This document shows, one piece after another, positions 53,171-63,299 of a stretch of DNA of 64,000 bases; within the stretch, counting starts at the first letter, position 1, and each line of letters opens with the position of its first letter. Source of the DNA: Diplonema japonicum (Eukaryota; Euglenozoa; Diplonemea; Diplonemida; Diplonemidae). The notes under the pieces are model-generated. The model saw only the letters and a list, made by a program, of their open reading frames with translations, made no database searches and was not told where the DNA came from. The translations under genes were made by a program, and so were the position numbers. The stretch lies in assembly GCA_964019335.1 (NCBI GenBank), contig OZ025660.1, positions 496,001 to 560,000 on the forward strand, given 5' to 3'.

Positions 53171-53910
53171 TCAGGTAGAAATCCACACTAATCGGTCACC
53201 GTTCTGCGGTTGCTGTCTGGTGCCTGCGGTGGCTGTTTGTCGCGATGAGATGGACGGCATCTGGGCGAGAAACATTGCTTGGAGTCGTGCTAGGTAGGGG
53301 GGGAGGAGAAGAGTGGTCTCCTGTTGTAGCCGTGTGCCGTCGGGCCCCCAAGATGTCGAAGGGTATGCACCCTTGATTTGGCGTTGGCGGGGAAGGCTGA
53401 CCTTCCACAGCATGCTGAACATTTCTGGATGCGACCTTAGATGTATCGCATCCTTGCGGCCTTCTCCGTGAGCAGGTCTTGATCGTCGAGGGGACCTATG
53501 AGCGACCGGCGGGTGGTCTGCTCATAGTCTATGGCGAGTTCCATTGTCGTGACGGAAATTTTCTTCTTACCATCGTACCATCGTAGGCCTCTTAGCCACT
53601 TGAGGACGTTCTTTAAATGAAAGGTCAGGACCGCGCCTGACGCCCCGTTCGCCTTCAGCAACGCTTCCGTCGGAACATCATGTTGCCTCCCTGTCGTTAC
53701 CTCATCCCAAGGGTTGGAGGTGAGCACTCTCTTGCTTTTTTCCGCTGCTCTGGCGTCACGGACCGTCACTACTTTCAGGAAGTATTGTTGCACCATCCTG
53801 GCACGTTCTTTCCCTGCTTTGTCGGCCCCTCTTGGGACTATCCCGTGAAGGGCTGTGGCAGCTGGGAGGCCTTCTCGCTTCACCTCTGCGTATTGCTCGC
53901 TTTCCAACAC
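53171..53910 (-). pseudogene. Frameshifted ORF, possibly retroelement-derived
   Basis: A 157-codon frame (53910-53437) is followed after a frame change near 53440-53460 by an 83-codon frame (53422-53171). The composite has a helical, basic start, LKNVLKWLRGLRWYDGKK, then ISVTTMELAIDYEQTTRR, and SHPEMFSMLWKVSLPR. The MELAIDYEQ-type segment and the following Ala/Leu helix recall the region downstream of reverse transcriptase in some protist LINE-like elements, but no catalytic motif (YADD, FADD) is present, so this is a weak resemblance. It could also be an intact gene with an unrecognised intron. Lacks the GC-rich third positions and long exons of its neighbours. Confidence 0.35.
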
Positions 53911-54323
53911 GCTCGCAAAAAAAAGAAAGGGAATCTCCCTTATAAAAAAAAGAAAGAAAAAACGGAAGATTTTTTATTTTGCAAGAACATGTATATTTGG
54001 CCTAGACTAAAGGGGAACGTTGTCCTGGGGTGTGAACTTTTCCAGGTTTCTACCCCAGCGATCCTCTTTGGTAGAAAAAAAAAAAAAAAATGGCTCAACA
54101 GCTAAAAGACTAGCAAAGGTGGCCCACGTCCTTTTTTTTTTTTTTTTTTAAAGTGCTGTAAAAACGAAAAGTTGTTCATCAGAAAAAAAACAAAAAAAAA
54201 GAGAAGAAAAAAGACGGACTTCTTATCTTTCCCTCTCCCCTTTTTTTTCTGCCGAAGCTTTTTTTTCCCCCGTTTTTTACAGTCGTTGCGTAAGAATAAG
54301 AAGGTTTCACTCGTTCACTCGTA
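53911..54323. other. Intergenic spacer
   Basis: A- and T-runs (A17 near 54074, T20 near 54131) with one mixed stretch at 53990-54070. No supported feature. Confidence 0.5.
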
Positions 54324-55256
54324 TCACTGGTAGAAGTACATCACATTGTCAGATGTAGCGATGGCAAGCCTGTTTGAAATGACACAATAAGTATCTACAG
54401 AAGCAGTGGTTCTGGAAAGGAGGCTCCAGGGCGGGGAACGTGGGAGGCGATCCGGGTGGAGGAGCTCCACCCTTGATGAAACGGTAGACGTCTGTACAGG
54501 AAGGAGCTCGGGACAAAGGAGGGGAAGCCGTGTAGCGACAAAGGTTGCACCGCATTCCAAGAGCTCGGTAGAGGAAACCGTAGTGAAGGAAGAGACCTGC
54601 CCAGGGGTAGACTCAATGTCCGTCACCGGTCCTTCCCACACCACAGACAGCTCGTCATATAATGTAATGGTGTCCTGCAAGGGGTCCAGTGTGAAGACCA
54701 AATTAACCCCTAGCACCACTTTGCCTGGGTCGTGGAGGATAGATGCCACAGGGTGCCCCTCCTTCGACCACTGCATGATGCGGTCTCCTGCCTTGCTAGG
54801 GTACGAGGTGACCGTCATCCCATCGGTAGAAGCGACCAAGGCGGCTACACCAACATGATGAGCCACCACCATTCGCAGGCACCGTAGGTCAGTAGAATAC
54901 AAGCGAAGTATTCCCGCCGTGTCCCCGCACCACAGGACGCCTCCCAGTGCTGTTGAACATGTGCATCGTTCTGCGAACCGTACCACTCCTTTTAAACTCA
55001 CCCCCCACCAGCTCTTCACTGTGTCCCCCGTCAGCATCATCATCACGTCCCCCACTTGCAGTAGTGTTTCGGCCCTCCCTCCCTCAAAGGGTACTGCCCC
55101 TACAAGCCTTCCCTCAAACCCAACATATTCCGCAATTCTCCGTACCACCTCCGACGGGAACTTCCCGCACAAGACACAGGCAGCGTCTGCAGTACGTCCA
55201 GGGGTGCTATCCCATGCGCCGTCCGCTTGACGGAACCACGACAGCACCAGACCCAT
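54324..55256 (-). CDS. Beta-propeller-like (WD40-type) protein with short N-terminal helical box
   Basis: 310 aa, single exon. MGLVLSW at the start could be myristoylated. Residues ~27-47 (CVLCGKFPSEVVRRIAEYVGF) look like an F-box-type helix pair. The rest consists of repeated beta-strand blades (GVSLKGVVRFAERCTCSTALGGVLWCGDTAGILRLYSTDLRCL, GDRIMQWSKEGHPVASILHD), compatible with degenerate WD40 repeats; canonical GH..WD pairs are scarce. An F-box/WD ubiquitin-ligase adaptor is one possibility, not established. Stop TAG/TGA region at 54324 and ~120 bases to the next gene's stop make this a compact gene pair with NIT2. Confidence 0.65.
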   Translation of the reverse strand: MGLVLSWFRQADGAWDSTPGRTADAACVLCGKFPSEVVRRIAEYVGFEGRLVGAVPFEGGRAETLLQVGDVMMMLTGDTVKSWWGVSLKGVVRFAERCTCSTALGGVLWCGDTAGILRLYSTDLRCLRMVVAHHVGVAALVASTDGMTVTSYPSKAGDRIMQWSKEGHPVASILHDPGKVVLGVNLVFTLDPLQDTITLYDELSVVWEGPVTDIESTPGQVSSFTTVSSTELLECGATFVATRLPLLCPELLPVQTSTVSSRVELLHPDRLPRSPPWSLLSRTTASVDTYCVISNRLAIATSDNVMYFYQ

Positions 55257-55376
55257 ACATGTAGAACCGCCCCCCTGGATGTTTAATCAAATGCTGTGTG
55301 AGCAGAACAAATAGGTGGTAACGTTTTTTTTTTTTTTTTTTTTGGTTTTGTTTGTGCTTCACCCCCTTTTTTTTTT

Positions 55377-56195
55377 TCATGCAACAACGGTCTTGTAAAC
55401 GTCGTGCCGCGTTCCCTTCAGGATGGGGAGGGACGCCCTTGTCTTTTCCACAACAGTGGTGTCGATGTCCGCATAAACAATCTCCTGTGCGTGCCCTGCC
55501 TCTGCGAGGATGTTGCCCCAGGGATCGGCTACGAGGGAATGGCCGTAGGCAACGTAGTCCGCGTCCTCGTCACGAGCAGGGGAGCAAAATATCACAAATT
55601 GCTGGGAATCTATCGCACGGGCACGGGCCATGAGGGACCAGTGCTGTGGACCGGTAACCATGTTAAAGGCACCGGGGAAGACCATAAGGGACGTACCTTG
55701 ATCCGTGTAATGTGCGGCCATTTGAGGGTACCGCACATCGAAGCAGATGCCAAGACCTGTCTTCACGCCGTGGGGGAGCTCAAATGTTGAGAAGGCATCG
55801 CCTGCTGTGAGCGTCTCGCCTTCGTCAAAGGTGAGCTCCGGTGTATTAATTCGGAAGAGGTGAATTTTACGGTACTTAGCAATCATTTCTCCTTCCGGGT
55901 TGAAAGTTGTCGAAGTGTTGTACAGCTTCCCCTCCGACTCCTCTGCAATGGACCCTGCCACCAAGTACACCCTGCACTCCTTCGCTACCGTCGACATCGC
56001 AGCGTATGTCTCACCCTCGGGTATCCTCTCAGCATACTCTGGGAAGTACTTCGGCCCATACGGTGCATTGAAGCATTCTGGCAGCACCACCAGCTCGGCA
56101 CCCCCAGAGGCAGCCTGCCTCACCTGAGCCAACGCATTCGCAACGTTGGTCGCCTTGTTGGCCGTCACCGCTAGCTGGCACAGCGCAACTTTCAT
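55377..56195 (-). CDS. NIT2: Omega-amidase/nitrilase-family protein (NIT2-like)
   Basis: 272 aa, single exon from MKVALCQLAV. The nitrilase catalytic triad is complete: Glu40 (LPECFNAPYG), Lys110 (YRKIHLF) and Cys151 (GICFDVRYP). ARAIDSQQFV and GHSLVADPWG are conserved substrate-pocket strands, and the overall pattern is that of NIT2 omega-amidases, which hydrolyse alpha-ketoglutaramate and alpha-ketosuccinamate formed by glutamine/asparagine transamination. The frame continues upstream through pyrimidine-rich sequence, but TTTGCAG ends 6 bases before this ATG, fixing it as the start after SL addition. Length equals the family norm. Confidence 0.92.
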   Translation of the reverse strand: MKVALCQLAVTANKATNVANALAQVRQAASGGAELVVLPECFNAPYGPKYFPEYAERIPEGETYAAMSTVAKECRVYLVAGSIAEESEGKLYNTSTTFNPEGEMIAKYRKIHLFRINTPELTFDEGETLTAGDAFSTFELPHGVKTGLGICFDVRYPQMAAHYTDQGTSLMVFPGAFNMVTGPQHWSLMARARAIDSQQFVIFCSPARDEDADYVAYGHSLVADPWGNILAEAGHAQEIVYADIDTTVVEKTRASLPILKGTRHDVYKTVVA

Positions 56196-56513
56196 CTTCA
56201 CCTGCAAACTAATTTTAAAACACCGGAACAATAATGCGAAAGAAGGGAAAAGAAAAGAAAGGCTTACACACAAAGATGGTCCAGGCTAACTCACCTCCTT
56301 GGCACCACTTCGCACAGGAAGATTGACCGTTGGCCAAGCAAGTCTGCGGGAGGTGCAAGCAGGCAATTTTATACCAAGAAAAAAAAAAACACGCGTAGGT
56401 AGGGTTAACATAGGTTGAGAACCTAAGAAGACACAAAAAAAGAAAGGAAAAAAAAGGGGGGGGGAAGAAAAAGCAAGGGAAGAAATACTCGTTTCTTTTT
56501 TGAAACAAACCAC

Positions 56514-56858
56514 TTACTGCTTGACGGTAAGGTGCTTGATGATCTTGCCGTCGGCGTTGAAGGTGTAGGTCTGCTTCAGGTTGGCCTTGACCATCATCTT
56601 GGAGACGACCATGGTGCGGGTGGCGACGAGCTCGCCCTCAGCCACGAAGTCCGTCTTGGACTTCAGGGTGGGAAGGCTCTTGTCCTGGTTGCCCCAGAAT
56701 GCCACCACGTTCGCCTTCCCGTTGTGTGTCTCGGTCGACATCATGGTCGGCACGGTCCACTCGACGTCGTCAGCAAGGAACTCCCCAGCCTCCTCGTTCT
56801 TCTTCGCCACGCGAAGCTCAACGAACTGGCTTGCGATCGCAACAACGTCAACACCCAT
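56514..56858 (-). CDS. SnoaL/NTF2-like small protein, divergent paralogue
   Basis: 114 aa, MGVDVVAIASQFVELRVAKKNEEAGEFLADDVEW... Same order of N-terminal helix, cone-forming helices and curved strands as the 104-aa pair, including FLADDVEWTVPTM corresponding to LVAEDAHFKTP, and a similar end (YTFNADGKIIKHLTV versus FTVSDGKVTSMV). Function unknown. ACAG ~40 bases upstream of the ATG is a possible SL acceptor. It lies outside the duplicated blocks and so is the older paralogue. Confidence 0.82.
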   Translation of the reverse strand: MGVDVVAIASQFVELRVAKKNEEAGEFLADDVEWTVPTMMSTETHNGKANVVAFWGNQDKSLPTLKSKTDFVAEGELVATRTMVVSKMMVKANLKQTYTFNADGKIIKHLTVKQ

Positions 56859-56939
56859 TTTTATTGGTTTTGGTTTTTAGAAAGTAGATAATACTGTAAT
56901 GTGGTGTGGTGGAGTGTTTAGGGAAAATGCTCCAGATAT

Positions 56940-57174
56940 TTTTAATCATATCCCATTTAGAGACACCAGGCAGGTTGTTATCTCGCATCAGGACTGGAGG
57001 ATGGTATCTTTATTTGATAAAGGCCTTCCGTGGCACCCGTGCTGCCCTGCTCCCTCCCTCCTACCCCTTACATGTCTCGCACCCCTCCAACGCCTCTTTC
57101 ATGTATGAAGAACGCGAAGTGGTGTTAATTAAGGGTGCTCTCCAGGCCTGTCCGGGTACGTTGGGAAAACAACT

Positions 57175-57211
<37 letters not shown>

Positions 57212-58340
57212 CTGTTTTCTGTTTTCTTTTCAGAAAGGGTTTGTGCAGAGCACCTATCCATCAAACACCTCTCATCTGTGATGACAAGGTCAGAGACTCT
57301 AGTCTTTTGTGCTTTGATCATCATTCACAGCGTTGGTGTGTCCCCTTCGACACGGGTCATCACTTCAAAAGACGAAAAAGACAACAAAATCAGTTCCTTT
57401 CAAAGCAAAGAGAACAAAAAATGGTCTCACGCTGATAAAGCTCCCATTCCAAGCATGAGGTGCCCAACGGGTGGTATGTACAGCGTTGCGTTGCTGCTTT
57501 CTTTGTTCTCACATTCCTCTTCTCGCACTGCTTCACAACCATCACCCTATTAAGAGGGAACTGGCTCGCTTATAAGCTTGCTGAATGAAAGCTCTCTTCA
57601 CTTCTCCTCTCGCATCAGGACTGGAGGATGGTATCTTTACTGCGAAAGGCCTTCCGTGCTGCCTCTCGAGTTTCCTTTTCTTTCGTTGGTGTATTCTTGA
57701 ACCAATATTATTCCGTATCCCTTACAGCAAAGGGCAAGGAGGGTTGCAGGTACTTCCTTGTTGGTGTAGGGCATTCTTCTTCTTTGTGTCCTCATCTCCC
57801 GCCCACTTTCACCCTGCAGCATCCATTTCACGCCCCCCCAGGGCTATGCTGGCAGGAAACGTGGAAACGTTTCCGTTTCCGTTTCCGTTTCCATACTTTT
57901 CAAAATTCTTATGGAAACGCGGTTCCTTCTTAAGGAAACATAAGGAAACGTTTCCGTTTCCGTATCCCTTTTTTTCAAAAAATGCATGGAAACGCGTTTC
58001 CATGCCAGCATAGCCCCAGGGGGAGGTCATCTAACCGCAATATCGTGTCTCATCAGCTGTCTGCTGAAACCAAACAAACCAAAAAGAAACAAAAATAAAA
58101 GCAGGGTTCTCACCAGCACATCGAACCACATGCACTGATGAGCTGCTGCGGTATTGCAATGCGGATTTCCGGGATAGGAGACATGCTGGGGATCTTGTAC
58201 CAGATAAAGGGAACCTGTGCAAGGTACGAGGCACCTCACAGGAGGGTTGCCGGTACTCTGTTCTATTGTTTCTCTTCCTTCTCTCGCACCAGTATTATCC
58301 CGCAACCCTTACCACAAAGGGCACTGGTCCTTGATGGTGC
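56940..58340. repeat. Mosaic intergenic repeat patch 5
   Basis: Contains the CTCGCATCAGGACTGG module twice (56983 and 57599), part of the module at 2597/63845 (57073), the 135-bp module (57230), the GCTGATAAAGC module (57422), the AATATTATTCCGTATCC module (57699), the start of the CTCATCTCCCGCCC module (57791), the TTTCACGCCCCCCC module split by an inserted element (57821-58061), the module shared with 42435 (58064) and the one shared with 2154 (58192-58337). T34 at ~57177-57211. Bases 58341-58959 after it are AT-rich spacer without a gene. Confidence 0.82.
57844..58013. mobile_element. 170-bp inverted-repeat (MITE-like) element with 8-bp target duplication
   Basis: Ends are inverted copies: CTATGCTGGCA at 57844 and TGCCAGCATAG ending 58013, continuing inward with GGAAACG/CGTTTCC. 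The flanking 8-mers CCCCAGGG at 57836-57843 and 58014-58021 are identical. Removing the element and one 8-mer restores exactly the uninterrupted module seen at 2999-3058 and 42370-42432, so both empty sites are present. An 8-bp duplication is typical of hAT-type transposition; no coding capacity. Confidence 0.93.
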
Positions 58341-58959
58341 TGTGCATGCATGGAAGAAACCAAATACCATGGATACTTTATTTGTTAGGTTTTGGGAAAA
58401 GTTAATCCACGCTGTCTGTGGAGTAGAGTGGAGAGAATAAGAATTTAAAAAAAAAAAAAAAATGGAAGGAAGAGAAAACGAAAATCAAGGAACTAACTAA
58501 TATATCCTAGAGTTCATTTTTGCATGGTGGGAACGAAATAATTCCTAAAGCGAGAGAGGGAGTGAAGTACGTGTAGAGTGAACCTTTTTTTTTTTTTTTT
58601 TTTTGTTTCGGCAACAGGATCACTGGGGAGAAAAAAATAAAAACCTCAAAAAAAAATCGAAGACAATCCAACTTGAGGCAGAAAAAGAAAGGCGGTGCTT
58701 AAGAACATCTTTTGCTACTCCCATTCTGGAGTTCGTTAAAGGAATAAATAAATAAACAAATAAAAAAGAAAAGCAAGAGTTTAAATATGCCAGGTTTTTT
58801 TCTTTTGTTTGTTTGTTTCTTTCTTTTTTTCTTTTTTTTTTTTTTGCAGTTCCCCTATGCGAAGCGAATTGAAGAGAATAAATAATGCAGGTGTGGAAAG
58901 AAATTGTTTAGCTGGAATAGGATAGAATATATTTGTATTGCCACAAGTTGTGGTTTCTT

Positions 58960-59259
58960 TCAGCTGGTGGTCACTGTCTCATGAACGTGAGTCTTGAACA
59001 CGCCAGTCACTTCGCCGTCTCTTGTTAAGACTGTCTTTTCGTCTATTGTGTGGCTCTTCTCCTTGTCGCCACTGAGCGTCTTCTCTACTGATTCGCAATG
59101 AACGTGGCCTTGCTTGGTATCTTTGTCGGTGACTACCGTGCGAGTTGTCTTGTTCCCGTCGATGTCCGTCACCTCATGGATGTGTGCCCCGTCTTCTACT
59201 TTGTCATCCACGGTGTGTCTCGTGTGCGCTGCAACTGCCTGCTTGTCAGCGGAAGACAT
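58960..59259 (-). CDS. Small hydrophilic His/Thr-rich protein, unknown
   Basis: 99 aa, single exon, MSSADKQAVAAHTRHTVDDK... It is almost free of large hydrophobics and is made of short strand-like, charged segments (HIHEVTDIDGNKTTRTVVTDKDTKQGHVH, ESVEKTLSGDKEKSHTIDEK, VFKTHVHETVTTS) that look like a loosely repeated HxHE..T pattern about every 30-40 residues. Could be a small beta-rich or disordered stress or surface-associated protein; metal binding through the His pairs is conceivable. No family recognised. Codon composition is like the neighbouring real genes, and strand and spacing agree with the cluster. Confidence 0.65.
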   Translation of the reverse strand: MSSADKQAVAAHTRHTVDDKVEDGAHIHEVTDIDGNKTTRTVVTDKDTKQGHVHCESVEKTLSGDKEKSHTIDEKTVLTRDGEVTGVFKTHVHETVTTS

Positions 59260-59332
59260 TATTTGTATAGTTTTCTTCTTTTTTTCCTTCTTTCCCGAGA
59301 AAACTGAAGAATAATTTGCGGTGTTTCTTGTG

Positions 59333-60736
59333 TTAAAGGGGAATCATGATGGTCCCTCCCTCTTCGAGATGGAGCTCACCATTGGGAGCGCTAGCTTGTA
59401 AGCTTGCTGCTGAAAGCTTCCTTCCTTCCTTCCTTCCTTCTTTCCTTGCTCTCCCATGTCTCTCTTCACTTCTCCTCTCGCATCAGGACTGGAGGATGGT
59501 ATCTTTACTGTGAAAGGCCTTCCGTGGCACCCGTGCTGCTTCTTCTTGTGTCCTCATCTCCCGCCCACTTTCACCCTGCAGCACAAACAGAGTGTGACTG
59601 CTGCAACGACAGCGGAGGGCGGTGGAAGAGCCAGGATGGAATAAAATTGTGTCGAATGAAGAGCCTTGGCTACAAATGGAAAGAAGTCAGAAGTCCTTGT
59701 TTGTAAATCATGAATTGAAAGATCAGAAGCAAGACTGGCATGTCGTGAAAGGGTCGTTGTCATCATCTTGGTTTGTGCAAAAAAGAAAAAGGAAACCTTT
59801 TCCTCAAAAAGGCAAAAGAAAACCGCTGGAGTCTCACGCTGATAAAGCTCCCATTCCAAGCATGAGGTGCCCAACGGGTGGTATGTACAGCGTTGCGTTG
59901 TGTTGCGTTGCCTGTCCCTCCACTCCAAGGAGAAGGGTGTGCATCAGACGATGCCGTCTCACTGGTGTCTGCTCAGCACCAACAGAAGCCTGCCGGTTCA
60001 TAAAATATAGGATCTAAGTGGTGAATCATCATCTGCTCATTCCTTGGAGGGTATCTATTTATTTTATTTCCCCCTAATTCTCTCAGTTTATTTTTCAAAA
60101 AAAAACACAGTTCTATCGCAGACCAGCCAACCCTGAAGGGCCGACCGACTAGGATCGGAGGTGACAGAATGGGTGTGTTGAGTTCTCATCACAGAGTTCC
60201 CATTCGTAGGAAAGTCCCCGCTTCTCCCAAAACAGAAAAAAAGGAGACATCAGAACAGATCTTGGTTTGCGAATGGAATGGTTGTACACACTGTACCCAA
60301 AGGTGCTTCATACGCCAGGTAAAGTGGTGTCATCATCTTGCCCACGACAGGACCTACCCCACCCCAGCAAGCACAGAGTTGTGAATAAACAAGAATAACA
60401 AGAAAATACGGTATGTGGCAGGACGCCTCAAAAAAAAGAAAAGAGGAACACCCAAAGGTGGAATGCCTTTGCTAAAGAAGCAGGTCGAGTTAAAAGGTCT
60501 CTCTCTTTCATTTCTCCCATTTTTCTTTTGTCGTTTCATTTGTTTCTCATCTTAAGTTGTCACACCTACAGACATCATCTCCAGGTACAACGAACTTACT
60601 CAAATTGAAGAAGAAAGCAAAAACAACAACGAAAACGAAAAATAAATGGAGGAACAGAAAAAGAAAAACATCACTGCAACGGAGAAGTGAAAGGCCCACT
60701 GTTTTAAAAAATAAAAAAAGGGCGGGCACACAAATG

Positions 60737-60775
<39 letters not shown>

Positions 60776-61460
60776 AAAGCACAACCCCCTCAAAGAATGT
60801 GGAGTTATATCCACACCTGTTCTGCGGGGGTTCATGAAGTATAGCCCAGCTGTAGTAGGCTAGCTAGAATGTTGGGAAGAAAGTGTGGTGATCCTTCGGA
60901 GGGATGGGAACAGAGAGCAGTGGAGCTGCGGACCACTCTTTCTCATTGTGGTTCGTGGTGTCTTCTTTCATTCTCTCCTTTTTTTTTTCCCCCTCTCTGT
61001 CCCCTCCTCATCCGGAGGATCGTTTGTTTTTTTTTCTTTTTTTTTTCTCTTTTTTTTCTTCTTTCTTTTTGTTCTCTCGTGGGAATTTTATTTTTATGCA
61101 TTTTATCATAAAAACTACGGACTACTGTCTCACAGCTTCTTGGCAACCATGGATGTCACCTTCCCGTCGGAAACAGTGAAGGTCTGCCTCACCTTCAGGG
61201 TCACAAGGCCCAGGGCCACCTTTGCCTTCAGGGTGCGTGTGAAGGTGCCCTCGGGGGTCTCCACCAGCTCCGTCTCCCCGTAGAAGTCAGGTGCATCATC
61301 GCTTGCCATCTGCTTCCTCAAAGCCCCCTTCCCCTTCACCTCCCACCGGGGGGTCTTGAAGTGCGCATCCTCCGCAACAAGGGCCAGCATCCCATCACGG
61401 TCCTTTGCCTTCATGCACTTTACGTACTGCTGCACAACGTCCATTATTTTGTGTGTTTGG
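59333..61460. repeat. Segmental duplication block A, copy 2, with mosaic patch 6
   Basis: From ~59400 it matches 35350-37400 at offset 24057-24063, including the CTTC microsatellite, the mosaic modules, the purine-rich spacer and the SnoaL-like gene. Diverges from copy 1 at about 61462, just beyond that gene's start codon. Confidence 0.88.
61130..61444 (-). CDS. SnoaL/NTF2-like small protein, copy 2
   Basis: 104 aa, identical in protein sequence to the copy at 37068-37382 (one synonymous change noticed, at about 61252). Upstream, this copy lacks the poly(A)-GAACAG acceptor of copy 1: 18 bases before the ATG the sequence switches to what lies beyond the sulfatase in the other block. The nearest AGs are in a CACACAG|GTTTAG|GAAG stretch 20-40 bases upstream, so SL addition may use a different site or be weak. 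The coding frame itself is intact. Confidence 0.78.
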   Translation of the reverse strand: MDVVQQYVKCMKAKDRDGMLALVAEDAHFKTPRWEVKGKGALRKQMASDDAPDFYGETELVETPEGTFTRTLKAKVALGLVTLKVRQTFTVSDGKVTSMVAKKL

Positions 61461-62143
61461 TGTTTCACTTCCTAAACCTGTGTGACTGATGGGAGGCTAT
61501 GGCGTATTTCAAACAACAAAAGTAAAAAAACGAGAATTGAAAGGAAAATAAAAATGCGGGAAAAAAAACTCAAAGTACAGGACAAGCCCCCCGCTAGAGG
61601 GCCGCCCTATAAAAAAAAAACTCGAAAAGATTTCAGTGTGCATGGGGTGCTCACTGTTCAAAAAAAAACCTTTTTATCTTCAAAAGAAGAATGTAAAAAA
61701 AAGTATTTTTTTTGGTTTTTTTTTATTTTTTTTATTTATTCCTCAACGAAACAGCGGGAGTCACCATTTGGTGAGCGTCAAATACGCAATATCACCAGCT
61801 GTCCATTGGGAAAATAAAAAAAAGTTAAAGAAAAGGAACAACCGAGAGGGAAAGGAGGGGAGGAAAAGTGTAACCAGACATGTGTCATGGTTACAAGGTA
61901 TAATAATAGGGGAGGAGGGAGGGAAGCTCTAGGCCACCACAGGTGGGCGAGGGGAATCATGTTAACTAAATGCTTTTTTTTTTCTTCGGACAAAAAAGAC
62001 ACGATGCACAAGTCACAGAAGAAGAAGAATAAGAAGAGGAAGCCTAATAAGTTGGTATTGTTGCTGTCTTGTCCCAATTAAGAGAGTATGGCGTTGGTCC
62101 TCTTCTTGTTGTTGTTGTTGTTGTTGCTGTTCTTGTTGCTGCT
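61461..62143. other. Spacer between SnoaL copy 2 and LPMO copy 2
   Basis: From ~61480 and again from 61735 it matches 39790-40277. 61560-61730 is an extra A/T-rich stretch not found in the other copy. A short run of TTG triplets just before the LPMO stop is shared by both copies. No gene. Confidence 0.6.
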
Positions 62144-63208
62144 TCAGCCAATCTTGTAACCCAGGTGGTTGCTGGTGAGGCACTGGGCGTACCACCTGCT
62201 CTGCTTGTAGCAAGAGGCCCCGCCGGAGCAGCAGGTGGGGGCGTGAAGGCAGCTTCCCCACTTCGGGATCGCCGTGCGGCAACCAGAGGAAGGAGGGGGA
62301 ACAGGAACGGGGACAGGTGGAACAGGAACAGGAGGAGTGGGAGGGGTGGGGACAGGTGGTGTGTTCCCGTTCCCCGCTGCAGGGATGCACTGGGCATACC
62401 ACTGGCTCTGCCTGTCGCACACCGCCCCTTGCGTGCAGCAGTGCATCGCGCTCGTGCAAGCCCCCCACATGGGAATCGTCCTCGAGCACCCTGTGGTGGG
62501 GGGAACAGGGACAGGGGGAACGGGAACGGGGGGAACAGGAACAGGAGGGACAGGAACAGGAGGAGTGGGAGGGGTGGGAACAGGGGGAACCGGAACAGGA
62601 GGAACAGGGTTCCCGCCGCCACCACCACCACCACCACCACCTCCACTGAAGTCCAAGTCAACAGCGTTGTAGAAGCTTGCGGCGGTGTCACCGACATCCC
62701 AGATGGCGAGGACAACGTGGTAGCCCGACTTGGAGGGGAGGGTGCAGGAGTGGGTCGTCACCATCGGGGGCTTCACCATCCCGCCCGCCGCGGAGCAGAA
62801 GGGAGCATCCTCGAAGCTGCCCCTCCCGAGGGGAGCGTTCTGGTTCCACCCATCCTTCGTGATGTAGTACCTCCAGTCCAGGGTCACGTGGTTCGCCGTG
62901 AACTGCCAGGTGAAGTCGGTCCTGCCCCCGCTCGCTGCCGTCTTCGCCCACCTGCTCGAAGACTGCTCGTTCAGAGGGGCCCAGGTCGCGCTCCCCGCCG
63001 CCGCCAGCTGCCCGTCCGGAGGACCGCTCGCTGGGTACCGGTCCGGTCCCTCCACACTCTGCGGCTCGTACTGCACCCCTCCGCACCCGCTGTTTGTCTT
63101 CAGCTTGCACGCGTAGTTCCGAGAAGGCGGGCTCATCACGTAGCCGTGTCCCTCAACCCGCACCACTGCTGCCGCTGCCAGCAGCATCGGAAGTCCCAGG
63201 CGCTTCAT
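62144..63208 (-). CDS. Secreted lytic polysaccharide monooxygenase with two CBM1-like modules, copy 2
   Basis: 354 aa from the ATG at 63208; the frame reads further upstream only as poly-Lys through the acceptor tract. Same domains as copy 1: signal peptide 1-20, His21/His107 copper ligands, Gly-rich and Pro-Val-Pro linkers and two WYAQC-type Cys-rich modules. It differs from copy 1 by five extra residues (a PVPPV-type unit, 15 bp) in the linker after the Gly run. Substrate inference as for copy 1. The intact frame and acceptor (G at 63219 after 26 A) suggest that both copies are expressed. Confidence 0.9.
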   Translation of the reverse strand: MKRLGLPMLLAAAAVVRVEGHGYVMSPPSRNYACKLKTNSGCGGVQYEPQSVEGPDRYPASGPPDGQLAAAGSATWAPLNEQSSSRWAKTAASGGRTDFTWQFTANHVTLDWRYYITKDGWNQNAPLGRGSFEDAPFCSAAGGMVKPPMVTTHSCTLPSKSGYHVVLAIWDVGDTAASFYNAVDLDFSGGGGGGGGGGGNPVPPVPVPPVPTPPTPPVPVPPVPVPPVPVPPVPVPPTTGCSRTIPMWGACTSAMHCCTQGAVCDRQSQWYAQCIPAAGNGNTPPVPTPPTPPVPVPPVPVPVPPPSSGCRTAIPKWGSCLHAPTCCSGGASCYKQSRWYAQCLTSNHLGYKIG

Positions 63209-63218
63209 TTCTCTTCTT

Positions 63219-63245
63219 CTTTTTTTTTTTTTTTTTTTTTTTTTT
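63219..63245 (-). promoter_or_regulatory. Predicted SL acceptor with poly(A) tract (LPMO copy 2)
   Basis: 26 A followed by G on the sense strand, 10 bases before the ATG, as in the first copy. Inferred. Confidence 0.5.
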
Positions 63246-63299
63246 GTTGTGTGGAAACTGTGGAGTGAAAATAGAGACAGAGTAGCGAGCCCCCTCTTC

